The notes beneath the pieces were generated by a model. The model saw only the letters and a program-made list of their open reading frames with translations, had not been told where the DNA came from and made no database searches. 64,000 bases of DNA from Halobellus sp. LT62 (GTDB lineage Archaea > Halobacteriota > Halobacteria > Halobacteriales > Haloferacaceae): positions 682,001-746,000 of the forward strand of contig NZ_JAYEZO010000002.1 in assembly GCF_037031285.1 (NCBI RefSeq). The letters run 5' to 3'. The position numbers and the translations under genes are program-made. Positions 36,913-44,863 of this stretch are shown here, piece after piece (position 1 is the first letter of the stretch; every line of letters begins with the position of its first letter).

Positions 36913-37593
36913 ATGAAGAAACGAGATATAAAAATCTGCATCGACGCCTATCCGACCACGGAGGGTACTATCTTTCGTATTCGGGCTGCAGACGAGATAC
37001 TCCGGTTGTTGGCCGATGCACACGAGACGGAGTTCACGATTCCAGACCTCGTCAACGCAACCGAGGTCAGCCGATCAACGGTCTGGCGGGCTGTCGAGCT
37101 CTTAGATGACATCGGCGCGCTACAGATCCGGGAGACTCCACAGCGAAACTACGTCTCGATCGATCCGACTCGACTGCAGAAAGACGATCCGATACTCGCG
37201 ATCGAGCAATCGGAGTTCCACGCGCCGCTCCGCGCGTTTGTCGAACGGGCCCAAACGGCACTCATCGATATGTCCGATGTCGATGCAGTGCTCGGAATCA
37301 CTGTCTTCGGAAGTGTCGCTCGCGGTGAGGCAGACCGTCAAAGCGATATCGACGTGTTCGTCGTCGTCGAGGGGGACCGAACGAGCGCCCGGCGAGCGAT
37401 CGCGGACGTCTGTGCCGAGCTCCGCACGGAGCGCTTCGACGGGGATCGGTTCGAATTCGAGCCGTACGTCGAGTCGGTGAACAGTGCGCGCCGGGCCGGA
37501 TCAAAGCTCCGCGAAATCCTGACCGAGGGAGTAACCGTGTACGGGGGCCCGAAGTACCACACCCTCCGAAAAGAGGTGTTGGCAGATGAGTAG
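36913..37593 (+). CDS. Winged-HTH nucleotidyltransferase, MNT-type antitoxin candidate
   Basis: A 226-residue protein. The N-terminal 75 residues hold a winged helix (ILRLLADAHETEFTIPDLVNATEVSRSTVWRAVELLDDIGALQI). The rest is a pol-beta-type nucleotidyltransferase domain with GITVFGSVARGEADRQSDIDVFVVV, the GSxxRG...SDxD signature with both metal-binding Asp. Such MNT proteins are antitoxins of HEPN/MNT pairs and can modify the toxin by AMPylation. The HTH suggests autoregulation. The stop overlaps the HEPN-like gene by 8 nt. ATG 36913 follows AT-rich AAAATTTATATCC at about 36875-36887 and a short repeat TCAGA-tagtg-TCTGA next to the start codon. Confidence 0.8.
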   Translation: MKKRDIKICIDAYPTTEGTIFRIRAADEILRLLADAHETEFTIPDLVNATEVSRSTVWRAVELLDDIGALQIRETPQRNYVSIDPTRLQKDDPILAIEQSEFHAPLRAFVERAQTALIDMSDVDAVLGITVFGSVARGEADRQSDIDVFVVVEGDRTSARRAIADVCAELRTERFDGDRFEFEPYVESVNSARRAGSKLREILTEGVTVYGGPKYHTLRKEVLADE

Positions 37594-38077
37594 TACGGAG
37601 GTCGATCACCTCATCGCGGAGGTGCAAGCCGCATTCGACCGACGACCGGAAGCGATCGAACCCGAACTCGACGTCGGGGACGCTGCGCTGCTTCAACTGC
37701 GGAAAGCGTGCCGATTGCTCGCCGGTGCCGGAGCACTTCGCGATGCGCGCTACGACACGCTCGTGATCGAAGCGTCCTTCGTGGCGATCGAACGGACAGT
37801 CGAGTTCCGACTGCTGGAACGCGGGACGATGCACCCAGACGATCTCCCGGGCACCCACCCGGGAGTCTACCGCGAAGCCGCGGCCGTCGGTATCTTCAGC
37901 GAATCGACCACCGAAGACCTCGCTGATCTCTGGCGAGAACACCGGGCAAAGACGTACTATCAGGACGGGCTCGCCTCAGGGGCCCGTGCCGAAGCGCTGT
38001 ACGCACTGGCCAGCGAAATACACGCCTACATCGGTGGACGGTCTCGACAGGGCTACGAGTGTGTCTGCGGAAACTGA
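37586..38077 (+). CDS. HEPN-like protein paired with the nucleotidyltransferase
   Basis: A 163-residue helical protein overlapping the MNT gene by 8 nt, the arrangement of HEPN/MNT toxin-antitoxin pairs. The candidate active-site segment is LWREHRAKTYYQDG. HEPN RNases have Rx4-6H; here the spacing R-A-K-T-Y-Y puts Tyr where His is expected. So the protein may be a non-canonical or inactive member. Two Cys close the protein (YECVCGN). Assignment to HEPN rests on gene pairing, helicity and this motif, so it is moderate. Confidence 0.6.
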   Translation: MSSTEVDHLIAEVQAAFDRRPEAIEPELDVGDAALLQLRKACRLLAGAGALRDARYDTLVIEASFVAIERTVEFRLLERGTMHPDDLPGTHPGVYREAAAVGIFSESTTEDLADLWREHRAKTYYQDGLASGARAEALYALASEIHAYIGGRSRQGYECVCGN

Positions 38078-38109
38078 CCCGTCGGCACCGCGTACGTTCA
38101 CCGCCGTTC

Positions 38110-38232
38110 TCAGCGTGGCTCGTCGATCTCGGTGTCGTCGCGGTGGATCAACTCGTCTGTCGTCAACGACCACTCGGACGACGGACCGACGACGAACGCC
38201 CGCACGCGGGCCCGCGAACGAACAATATTCAC
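38110..38232 (-). CDS. Possible small ORF (40 residues), weak
   Basis: From GTG 38232 the frame reads MNIVRSRARVRAFVVGPSSEWSLTTDELIHRD... and stops at 38110. It is acidic at the C-terminus and has haloarchaeal codon use, but there is no recognised family and no clear promoter. It occupies the gap between the MNT/HEPN pair and the csg promoter. The remainder of 38233-38370 shows no gene. Confidence 0.3.
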   Translation of the reverse strand: MNIVRSRARVRAFVVGPSSEWSLTTDELIHRDDTEIDEPR

Positions 38233-38370
38233 CCCTGACGTCGCCCGCGATTCTTCCCGCCAACGCCCTCGATCATCCCCGGAATCGCCGCTATTCAGTG
38301 TGTGAACAATTCTCACAGAATTCGGGCTTTTAGCGCACTCTCGCGGCCGATTAGCGTCTGACGACTACAC

Positions 38371-38380
38371 AAAGTATTTA
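38371..38380 (+). promoter_or_regulatory. csg: Core promoter of the first S-layer gene
   Basis: AAAGTATTTA is the TATA-like box. The motif TGGTTG begins 20 nt after TATTTA, exactly as in the second gene (41043/41063). A short pyrimidine-rich run CCCGTACCCCTAC follows, so transcription probably begins near 38400. This leaves a leader of about 110 nt, unlike the leaderless mRNAs common elsewhere in the window. Confidence 0.6.
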
Positions 38381-38517
38381 CCGGACGTGGTACTTGGTTG
38401 TCCCGTACCCCTACCCATGGTGGCATCAGCGAGTACTGCGGACCACCCGATCGGCCTTTGGGCCGAGTTCCGGTGCGCGTAAAACTGCTGTCGCCGAACG
38501 TGGTAACACAACAAACT

Positions 38518-40881
38518 ATGACAGGAAATACAAACAAGTCCCGCGCGGTGTTCCTCGCGGTGCTGATGGTTCTCAGCGTCTTCGCTGGAACCGTGGCATT
38601 CACGGGGAGCGCGGCTGCGGATGCGGAATACGCCGGTGGTGCTGTTGAATATAACAACAGTACTGACTGGATCATTGAGGTACCGATTGAAGATGGCGCA
38701 GTCGACCCTGCTGATGTCGACCAAGACAATATCACTCTCCTTGACGGTGGTGAAGATATTAACGACGAATCTGTCGACAATATTTACACCACCAACAACA
38801 ACGGAACCGTCGTCCTCACCCTGAGTGAGAGGGTTTCGTCTAATGATCTGGAGGTTGAATTCGACGATACTTTCAGTTCGAGCCTTGAGGGAACCTACTC
38901 GGTCGCCTTCGCGGCTGAGTCGTACGATCTCACGTCGCTCGGTGGCGACAATAACACGTATCAGGGAACCACCGTCGCCTTCTACAATGACTCCAACGAG
39001 GAAGACTTCGAAATCGAAGGTGACGACACCAACTACTTCCAGAGCTATGGTACCGGTACGAACAGCAGCGTCTTCTACGTTGACACCGGTGACCTCGAAC
39101 TGGACACCTACGATCTGAACGGTGAAGCGAACCTCACCGTTCGCGACCTCGGACTTAGTGTTGAGGTCGACGACGTGAACGTCACAACCGAAGAAACCAT
39201 CGATGGGACTGTTGAGGCCAGTGCTTCCAACAGACCGGTTACCATCGAGTTGCTCGATAGCAACGATGAAGAAGTCGCAAACCAGACAACCACCCTCAGC
39301 GGTCAAGGTAACTACGACTTCAGCTTCTCCGCGGTTAGCGAAACTGGCGATTACACCGTCGAAGTGACTGACGACAACTCCGGTGTCACTACCGAGTCGT
39401 CAACGATCACCGTCAGCGAGGCTGCTGATGATGATGCCGACTTCGTCGAGAACACGATCACCGATCAGCGCGGTGACGTCGCCGAGGTCTCTGTCGAAAT
39501 GGACAGTACTGACACGGCAACTGTCACACTCGGTACGTCTAGTCAAGGTGTCGTCTCCAACGTGACCGTCGAAGACGGTGACAACGATGGAGAGGTCACT
39601 TTCTTCGTGAACACGTACCAGCTCCAGCAGACGGAAACGACTAGCGGCACGCTGGGCGAGAGTGACGGTTATAACATCTACAGTGTCGACTCTGACAGCG
39701 ATGATGAGATCGTCGCATCTGATCTCACCACCAACGTCTCGAATCTGATCGACGCTGGTGAGTACGACCTCGAAATCACCGCGGGCGATAGCGCCACGGC
39801 CGATTCGACGGGCGTCGGAACGCTTATCCTCGAAGAACGCGACACAACCGAGTTCCGTACGTGGACCGCACCTGACGGTGCTTCCATCTCGGACCTCGAA
39901 GACGTTAGTGAAGCAGTCGAAGACGGTGAGCTGACGCAGTCCTCTGAGATCGCCAACGGCGATGTCGTTGTTCACGAGCTGCAGGCCTCCGGATTCGAGG
40001 GTGCCCTCGGTGCGCAGTCTAACGAGGACGTTACTGATACGTTCTTCAACAACGTTGGACCGAGCAACGGCATCTACAATCTCCAAGTTGAGCAGACCGA
40101 TGCTGGTGCAAACCAAGAGCCGTGGTCGGTCAATGTTGGCTCTGATAACACGACTGTCGTCGCTGACGGGGACAACGACACGTACTACGTGTTGTTCGAC
40201 ACCGACAACGTCAACCTGACTGGCGAAGACGCTCCGAGTAGCGGTATCCCGGACGACGAGAGCCTAACGGCCAACTTCACGGTCTACGACAACTCGTCGA
40301 CTGACTTCCTCGCGGACGATGCCGACGAGGATCAGTCGACGACCGTTGATTACGATGTTGTCGAACCCACGCTCTCGGTGAGCGCACCGTACAACGTCAC
40401 GAACGCGGCCGAACAGGATGTGGGCGGTACGACCTCGCTCGCACCCGGCACGGAACTCAGCCTCCGCGTGCGCAGCACGGACGGCACGAGCCCGAGCTTC
40501 CTGAAGACGGCCTCCCCCGTCGTGCAGCCTGACGGCACGTGGAGCGCGTCGCTCGACTTCAGTGAGCAGAGCGTCGGCGACACCTACGAGATCGTCATCA
40601 ACGACGGTTCCGGTGGCGCTGAGGAAGTGACCGAAGACGGCGAAGTCGTCGAATCTGTCGGCACGGTAACGGACGAGCCGACGACGGAAGAGCCGACGAC
40701 GGAAGAGCCGACGACGGAAGAGCCGACGACGGAAGAGCCGACGACGGAAGAGCCGACGACGGAAGAGCCTACTGAGGGCGACTCCGACGGAGACTCCGAC
40801 ACGTCCACGCCCGGCTTCGGTGTCGTCGTTGCGCTGACGGCACTCCTCGCCGCGGCACTTCTCGCTACGCGTCGCAACTAA
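38518..40881 (+). CDS. csg: S-layer type cell-surface glycoprotein, copy 1
   Basis: A 787-residue secreted glycoprotein that probably builds the S-layer. The signal peptide ends near AAADAEYAGG (residue 34). The body is beta-rich with many N-x-T/S sites. Blocks shared with copy 2 are YNVTNAAEQDVGG, LAPGTEL, TDGTSPSFLKT and a final domain identical at DNA level over 135 bp (40519-40653). Six TTEEP repeats (40681-40770) form a Thr linker, followed by GDSDGDSDTSTPGFGVVVALTALLAAALLATRRN, the PGF-CTERM tripartite signal for archaeosortase A and lipid attachment. It starts at ATG 38518, the family N-terminus (KSRAVFLAVLMVLSVFAGTVAF). Confidence 0.9.
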   Translation: MTGNTNKSRAVFLAVLMVLSVFAGTVAFTGSAAADAEYAGGAVEYNNSTDWIIEVPIEDGAVDPADVDQDNITLLDGGEDINDESVDNIYTTNNNGTVVLTLSERVSSNDLEVEFDDTFSSSLEGTYSVAFAAESYDLTSLGGDNNTYQGTTVAFYNDSNEEDFEIEGDDTNYFQSYGTGTNSSVFYVDTGDLELDTYDLNGEANLTVRDLGLSVEVDDVNVTTEETIDGTVEASASNRPVTIELLDSNDEEVANQTTTLSGQGNYDFSFSAVSETGDYTVEVTDDNSGVTTESSTITVSEAADDDADFVENTITDQRGDVAEVSVEMDSTDTATVTLGTSSQGVVSNVTVEDGDNDGEVTFFVNTYQLQQTETTSGTLGESDGYNIYSVDSDSDDEIVASDLTTNVSNLIDAGEYDLEITAGDSATADSTGVGTLILEERDTTEFRTWTAPDGASISDLEDVSEAVEDGELTQSSEIANGDVVVHELQASGFEGALGAQSNEDVTDTFFNNVGPSNGIYNLQVEQTDAGANQEPWSVNVGSDNTTVVADGDNDTYYVLFDTDNVNLTGEDAPSSGIPDDESLTANFTVYDNSSTDFLADDADEDQSTTVDYDVVEPTLSVSAPYNVTNAAEQDVGGTTSLAPGTELSLRVRSTDGTSPSFLKTASPVVQPDGTWSASLDFSEQSVGDTYEIVINDGSGGAEEVTEDGEVVESVGTVTDEPTTEEPTTEEPTTEEPTTEEPTTEEPTTEEPTEGDSDGDSDTSTPGFGVVVALTALLAAALLATRRN
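40681..40770 (+). repeat. Six 15-bp tandem repeats coding TTEEP
   Basis: The unit ACGACGGAAGAGCCG is repeated six times with almost no variation. It codes the surface-proximal O-glycosylation-type linker of the first S-layer protein. Near-identity at DNA level means recent expansion by slippage or unequal exchange. Confidence 0.95.
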
Positions 40882-40893
40882 GCGACTGAATCA

Positions 40894-40908
40894 CCGGACC
40901 TAGTCCGG
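40894..40908 (+). terminator. Hairpin after the first S-layer gene
   Basis: CCGGAC-CTA-GTCCGG begins 12 nt after the stop codon and is followed by pyrimidine-rich DNA (TTTCGACTTCCC). The same hairpin follows the second gene at 43975, so it is a conserved 3' element, probably terminator or mRNA-end structure. Confidence 0.65.
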
Positions 40909-41039
40909 CTTTCGACTTCCCATTTCTTTCGACGCGCTACGCTCTGAGCGACGGTGTTAGCGCGGAATGCGTCCTCAAACGCAGATTTGATCAGTGTAGA
41001 TTCAGCAGAAATCGATTCACTGCGAAATTCCACGAAGAA

Positions 41040-41048
41040 AAATATTTA
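41040..41048 (+). promoter_or_regulatory. Core promoter of the second S-layer gene
   Basis: AAATATTTA is the TATA-like box. TGGTTG follows 20 nt after TATTTA, and then ATCCCTAC, matching the first promoter. The expected leader is about 70-75 nt, shorter than copy 1. A separate promoter and the terminator at 40894 indicate independent transcription. Confidence 0.6.
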
Positions 41049-41143
41049 CTCCTCCGGTTAGCTGGTTGTAGTATCCCTACAAGGGGGGCCTAACCTAGCG
41101 CAAAATGGGGACCGTCCATAGTGCTGGGTGGGGAAATACTACT

Positions 41144-43957
41144 ATGACAGATAATACGACGAAGCACCGTGCGGTGTTCCTCGCGGTGCTAATGGTTCTG
41201 AGCGTTGTCGCCGGAACTGTAGCATTCTCGGGGAGCGTCGCGGCGGTCAACGATCCGCGGACGGACGGCGGCAGTATCACGAATACGACCGTCACTGAAT
41301 CGAGCACCAACACGCATTCGGTCCAGCTCAATGCGACGCTCAATACGTCGAACAGCTCTTACGTGAATTACAACCTCTCGTTCCCCAATTCGGCGGATTT
41401 CGATCTTTCGGGTGCTGACAACAGCACGGTTCAGGTCAACGACGGGACCAACGTCGCCATCGAAAATACGGCGATCGACGACGGGAACAACAATTTCACC
41501 GTTAACGTATCGACGAGTGGCGGTGGGCTCGACGATGAGCAGATCAACCTCACGTTCGATCTGACAGGGGTGACCGCTCCCTCCGTTTCGAGCGATCAGA
41601 ACTACCCCGTCGCGTTCGCGCTCGACAACGGAACGGACGGAACAGTCGAAAGTTCCACAACCATCGGGACGCTGACGGTCGAAGACACGGCCGCTGGTGA
41701 ACCGGAACTGAGTAGTGCAGTCCATTACGTCGACACCGGTGACGAAGGTGCGGGTGTCGAACTCGTGTTCAGCGAGCCTGTCAACATTCCCAACAGCGAC
41801 GACGTCACGCTCTACGACGACGGGAGTGAGGTCACGGGCACGTCGCTCTCGCCTGCACCGGGCAGCACGGCCAGCCGCTACTTCCTCAACACGAGCGGAG
41901 CGGTCGTGACCGGCAACGTTGAGGTTAGTCTCTCCGGTGACATCGAGGACGCCGATAACAACGCGCTCACGAACTCCGGCAACAACTCGGTCACTGTCGC
42001 GCCGGTCACAGTGCAGGAGAACGACGACAAGAGCACCTACAGGGGCGGCAACACAGCGATCGTCAGCGACGGAACCGACGACTCGGTCGAAATCGAAGGC
42101 CCTGACGGGTTCTACTTCGACGGATCGACCGGCGCGAACAGCGAGGTGTTCGTGTTCAACACGAGCGGCCAAGCGCTCGGTGACTACGAAGTCAGTATCG
42201 ACGGCAGTACCATCGGAGACACGCAGTTCACGCTGTATGAACTCGGACTCGAACTGACCGTCGACGACACCGAAGTCACGACAGCCGACACGATCGAGGG
42301 AACTGTCACGGCCCGCGATTCCAACCGCGACGTGACGCTCGAACTGCTCGACAGTAGCGGCGACACCGTCGAGGGATCGACCACCAGCGCGACCCTCAGC
42401 GGACAGGGCGAGTACGACTTCAGCTTCGATACGTCCAGTTCGGGACTCGGTCTCGACGCAGACAACTACACCGTCCGCGTGATTGACGACTTCTCCGGCG
42501 TCGAGGCCGAATCCGACGAAATCGTCGTCACCGAAGCTGACGACGAGGACGCCGCGTTCGCAGAGAACGTCATCTCCGATCAGCGCGGTGACGTCGTCGA
42601 ATACACCGTCGAGATGCAGCAGACGAGCACGGCGACGGTCACACTCGGCAGCGAATCTCAAGGTATCGTCTCCAATGTGACCGTCGAAGACGGTGACGGC
42701 GACGACGAGGTGACGCTGTACCTCAATACGACTGCGCTCTCAGACGCCGAAGCGACCTACGCCGACGGCGGGAACGTCTACTCGCTTGACGCCGACAGCG
42801 ACGACGAGATCGTCACTGCCGATGTCGGCACCAACGTCTCGAATCTGATTGACGCGGGCGAGTATGATCTCGAAGTTAGACCCGGTGAGGACGAGACCGC
42901 GTCGTCGACTGACGTCGCGACGCTCGCTCTCGAAGCACGCGGAACGACCGGAATCAGCACGTGGACGCTCCCAGCTGACGCTACTCCCTCGGATCTCGAA
43001 GACATCAACGAGGCCATCGAGGACGGAGAGCTGACACAGACGTCCGAGATTGCTAACGGCGACAAGGTCGTCCACGCGGTCGAGAGCACCGGCCTCGAAG
43101 GTCTGCTCGACGCACAGAACAACGAAGGAATCACCGAGACCTTCCTCGATAAGAGCGCAGCGGGTACCGTCTACAATTTCTCGATCGAACAGACGAGTCC
43201 CGGTGCGAACCAAGAGGCGTGGGCACTCAACCTCACGGAGCAGAACACGACCGTCGTCGCCGACGGTGACAACGACACGTACTACGTGATCGTCGACACC
43301 GGCGAGGAACTGACGTACGACGGGGAATCGATCCCGGACGACGAGGGCCTGACCGCGAACTTCACAGTCTTCAACAACGACAAAGACTACACCGCTGAGG
43401 ATCTCGACAGCGACGAAAACGAAGAGACACTCGTCGACTACGAGATCGTCGAACCCACGCTCTCAGTCACCGAACCGTACAATGTCACGAACGCGGCCGA
43501 ACAGGATGTGGGCGGTGCGAGCTCCCTTGCACCCGGCACAGAACTAACTCTTCGAGTGAGCAGCACGGACGGCACGAGCCCGAGCTTCTTGAAGACGGCA
43601 GCGCCTGTCGTGCAGCCTGACGGCACGTGGAGCGCGTCGCTCGACTTCAGTGAGCAGAGCGTCGGCGACACCTACGAGATCGTCATCAACGACGGTTCCG
43701 GTGGCGCTGAGGAAGTGACCGAAGACGGCGAAGTCGTCGAAGCCGTCGAGACGCCGACGGCAACGGACGAACCGACGGACGAGCCAACCGACGAGCCGAC
43801 AGATGAGCCGACGGATGAGCCAACCGACGAACCGACGGACGAGCCTACTGAGGGCGACTCCGATGGCGACTCCGACACGTCCACGCCCGGCTTCGGTGTC
43901 GTCGTTGCGCTGACGGCACTCCTCGCCGCTGCGCTCTTGGCAACCCGTCGCAACTAA
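41144..43957 (+). CDS. S-layer type cell-surface glycoprotein, copy 2
   Basis: A 937-residue paralogue of the upstream gene, about 150 residues longer at the N-terminal side. The signal peptide (HRAVFLAVLMVLSVVAGTVAF) ends near residue 32 and N-x-T/S sites are frequent. Residues after about 330 align with copy 1 (DGFYFDGSTGANSEVFVFNTSG, FAENVISDQRGDV, DDEIVTADVGTNVSNLIDAGEYDLEV). The linker has seven TDEP units (43763-43846) instead of TTEEP, and ends in the same PGF-CTERM segment with a charged tail. It has slightly different codon use from copy 1. It may replace or mix with copy 1 in the S-layer. Confidence 0.9.
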   Translation: MTDNTTKHRAVFLAVLMVLSVVAGTVAFSGSVAAVNDPRTDGGSITNTTVTESSTNTHSVQLNATLNTSNSSYVNYNLSFPNSADFDLSGADNSTVQVNDGTNVAIENTAIDDGNNNFTVNVSTSGGGLDDEQINLTFDLTGVTAPSVSSDQNYPVAFALDNGTDGTVESSTTIGTLTVEDTAAGEPELSSAVHYVDTGDEGAGVELVFSEPVNIPNSDDVTLYDDGSEVTGTSLSPAPGSTASRYFLNTSGAVVTGNVEVSLSGDIEDADNNALTNSGNNSVTVAPVTVQENDDKSTYRGGNTAIVSDGTDDSVEIEGPDGFYFDGSTGANSEVFVFNTSGQALGDYEVSIDGSTIGDTQFTLYELGLELTVDDTEVTTADTIEGTVTARDSNRDVTLELLDSSGDTVEGSTTSATLSGQGEYDFSFDTSSSGLGLDADNYTVRVIDDFSGVEAESDEIVVTEADDEDAAFAENVISDQRGDVVEYTVEMQQTSTATVTLGSESQGIVSNVTVEDGDGDDEVTLYLNTTALSDAEATYADGGNVYSLDADSDDEIVTADVGTNVSNLIDAGEYDLEVRPGEDETASSTDVATLALEARGTTGISTWTLPADATPSDLEDINEAIEDGELTQTSEIANGDKVVHAVESTGLEGLLDAQNNEGITETFLDKSAAGTVYNFSIEQTSPGANQEAWALNLTEQNTTVVADGDNDTYYVIVDTGEELTYDGESIPDDEGLTANFTVFNNDKDYTAEDLDSDENEETLVDYEIVEPTLSVTEPYNVTNAAEQDVGGASSLAPGTELTLRVSSTDGTSPSFLKTAAPVVQPDGTWSASLDFSEQSVGDTYEIVINDGSGGAEEVTEDGEVVEAVETPTATDEPTDEPTDEPTDEPTDEPTDEPTDEPTEGDSDGDSDTSTPGFGVVVALTALLAAALLATRRN
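43763..43846 (+). repeat. Seven 12-bp tandem repeats coding TDEP
   Basis: Degenerate units ACGGACGA(A/G)CC(G/A) make seven TDEP repeats, at the position of the TTEEP array in copy 1. The sequences flanking both arrays are identical or nearly so between the paralogues, while the arrays differ completely. Confidence 0.92.
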
Positions 43958-43974
43958 ACTAAGCGACTGAATCA

Positions 43975-43989
43975 CCGGACCTAGTCCGG
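43975..43989 (+). terminator. Hairpin after the second S-layer gene
   Basis: The same CCGGAC-CTA-GTCCGG hairpin as at 40894, extended here to ACCGGAC...GTCCGGT. The flanking TAAGCGACTGAATC and TTTCGACTT...CATTTCTTTCGAC are also shared. The unit has been copied with the gene's 3' end. Confidence 0.65.
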
Positions 43990-44116
43990 TCCTTTCGACT
44001 TCATTTCTTTCGACACGCTACAACAAAGAGCGGCAGCGCTGATGCCGCAAACCCGTCGATGAAGCACCCGCTACGCTGGATTTCGAGAATTGATAGAGTC
44101 GTGGCCCGCGGACTCC

Positions 44117-44462
44117 CTATTCCGAATCGTCGTCGGACTCCTCGCGCCCTTCGATGATCTCTCTCGCGACGTCCGCGACGTGCCGTCGGTGCGCGGCCGA
44201 CGTCCCGACGCTCTGAGCCGCGTCGAGCTGGTCGTTGACGATGGCGTTCTGCTGTGGGCCCCACGTCTCCGGCGGTTCCGACTCGATGTATAGTAGCATT
44301 TGCAACTGATCTCTCATCTGATCGCACGCAGTCGTGCGATCGAGTGAGTGGAGACTTGCAAATGCTACTATATTCGACCCAGCGCTTGATCGCCTCGATG
44401 CACTGCTCGCGGTTTCGTTCGTGCTTCGCAGCCAAGCGCTCACGCGCGTTTGAGTTGCTCAT
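44117..44462 (-). pseudogene. Small gene split by an 80-bp element
   Basis: From ATG 44462 the protein begins MSNSNARERLAAKHERNREQ CIEAIKRWVEY and is broken at 44371 by the element. After the element the frame continues ESEPPETWGPQQNAIVNDQL DAAQSVGTSAAHRRHVADVA and stops at 44117. Deleting the 80-bp element plus one TA joins GTC GAA TAC ATC GAG in frame and restores a charged protein of about 87 residues. The family is not recognised. Without excision, translation from 44462 continues out of frame. Confidence 0.7.
44291..44370 (+). mobile_element. 80-bp double-hairpin element, copy 1
   Basis: Ends TAGTAGCATTTGCAA and TTGCAAATGCTACTA are a perfect 15-bp inverted repeat. A second inverted repeat, GATCGCACG-cagt-CGTGCGATC, lies in the centre. 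The flanks are TA on both sides, consistent with a TA target duplication. Two other 80-bp copies lie at 46153 and 47614. There is no ORF inside. It disrupts the small gene at 44117-44462. Confidence 0.85.
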
Positions 44463-44548
44463 ATTCCGCCTCGACGTCGAGTCGCGTTACCAACGAGTCG
44501 AGTGGATGGTCATAAGAATATGTGCAAAATGGAAACCACTGTTAGAAG

Positions 44549-44704
44549 TGCCCGGGGTGGGCTCCGAACCCACGATCTCCGCATGTCCCAGGTCCGAGGC
44601 TCGGCGGGCCCCGTGGGGAGCGGGCGGAGGCTTCCAAGGCGTACCGCACCGAATCTCAGGAAACCCTATGAGTGCGGCGCTATGTCCAGCTAAGCCACCC
44701 GGGC
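44549..44704 (-). tRNA. trnM: Elongator tRNA-Met (CAU) with an intron
   Basis: The minus strand begins GCCCGGGTGGCTTAGC and ends GGAGCCCACCCCGGGCA, giving a seven-pair acceptor stem (44698-44704 with 44550-44556) and discriminator A at 44549. The anticodon CAT is at 44668-44670 in CTCATA. The anticodon stem CCGCA/TGCGG closes only if an 82-nt intron (about 44585-44666) is removed after position 37, as in other archaeal tRNAs. The T-arm is GTGGGTTCGGAGCCCAC. It is the methionine elongator type seen with introns in haloarchaea, not the initiator. Confidence 0.88.
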
Positions 44705-44727
44705 TCATCTCCTCGTTGGCCGATGAC

Positions 44728-44738
44728 GTTCTTAAACC
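44728..44738 (-). promoter_or_regulatory. Box A of tRNA-Met
   Basis: On the minus strand GGTTTAAGAAC lies about 25-34 nt upstream of the mature tRNA 5' end, the distance expected for a haloarchaeal tRNA promoter. Confidence 0.55.
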
Positions 44739-44863
44739 TTCGCAAGTCAGACGACGGCGCGGCCGTCGACGGATCCACGCGGTACCGCACACGACGACGA
44801 ACTCACGCGCCTTCGGCGTCCGCTTCCGCCTCTGCTTCCGCCTCCGCCTCGACGGTCGCCTCA

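Noticed and set aside
40681-40770. Tandem repeats as a CRISPR array
   Set aside because: The units are contiguous 15-mers in frame inside a gene, with no spacers.
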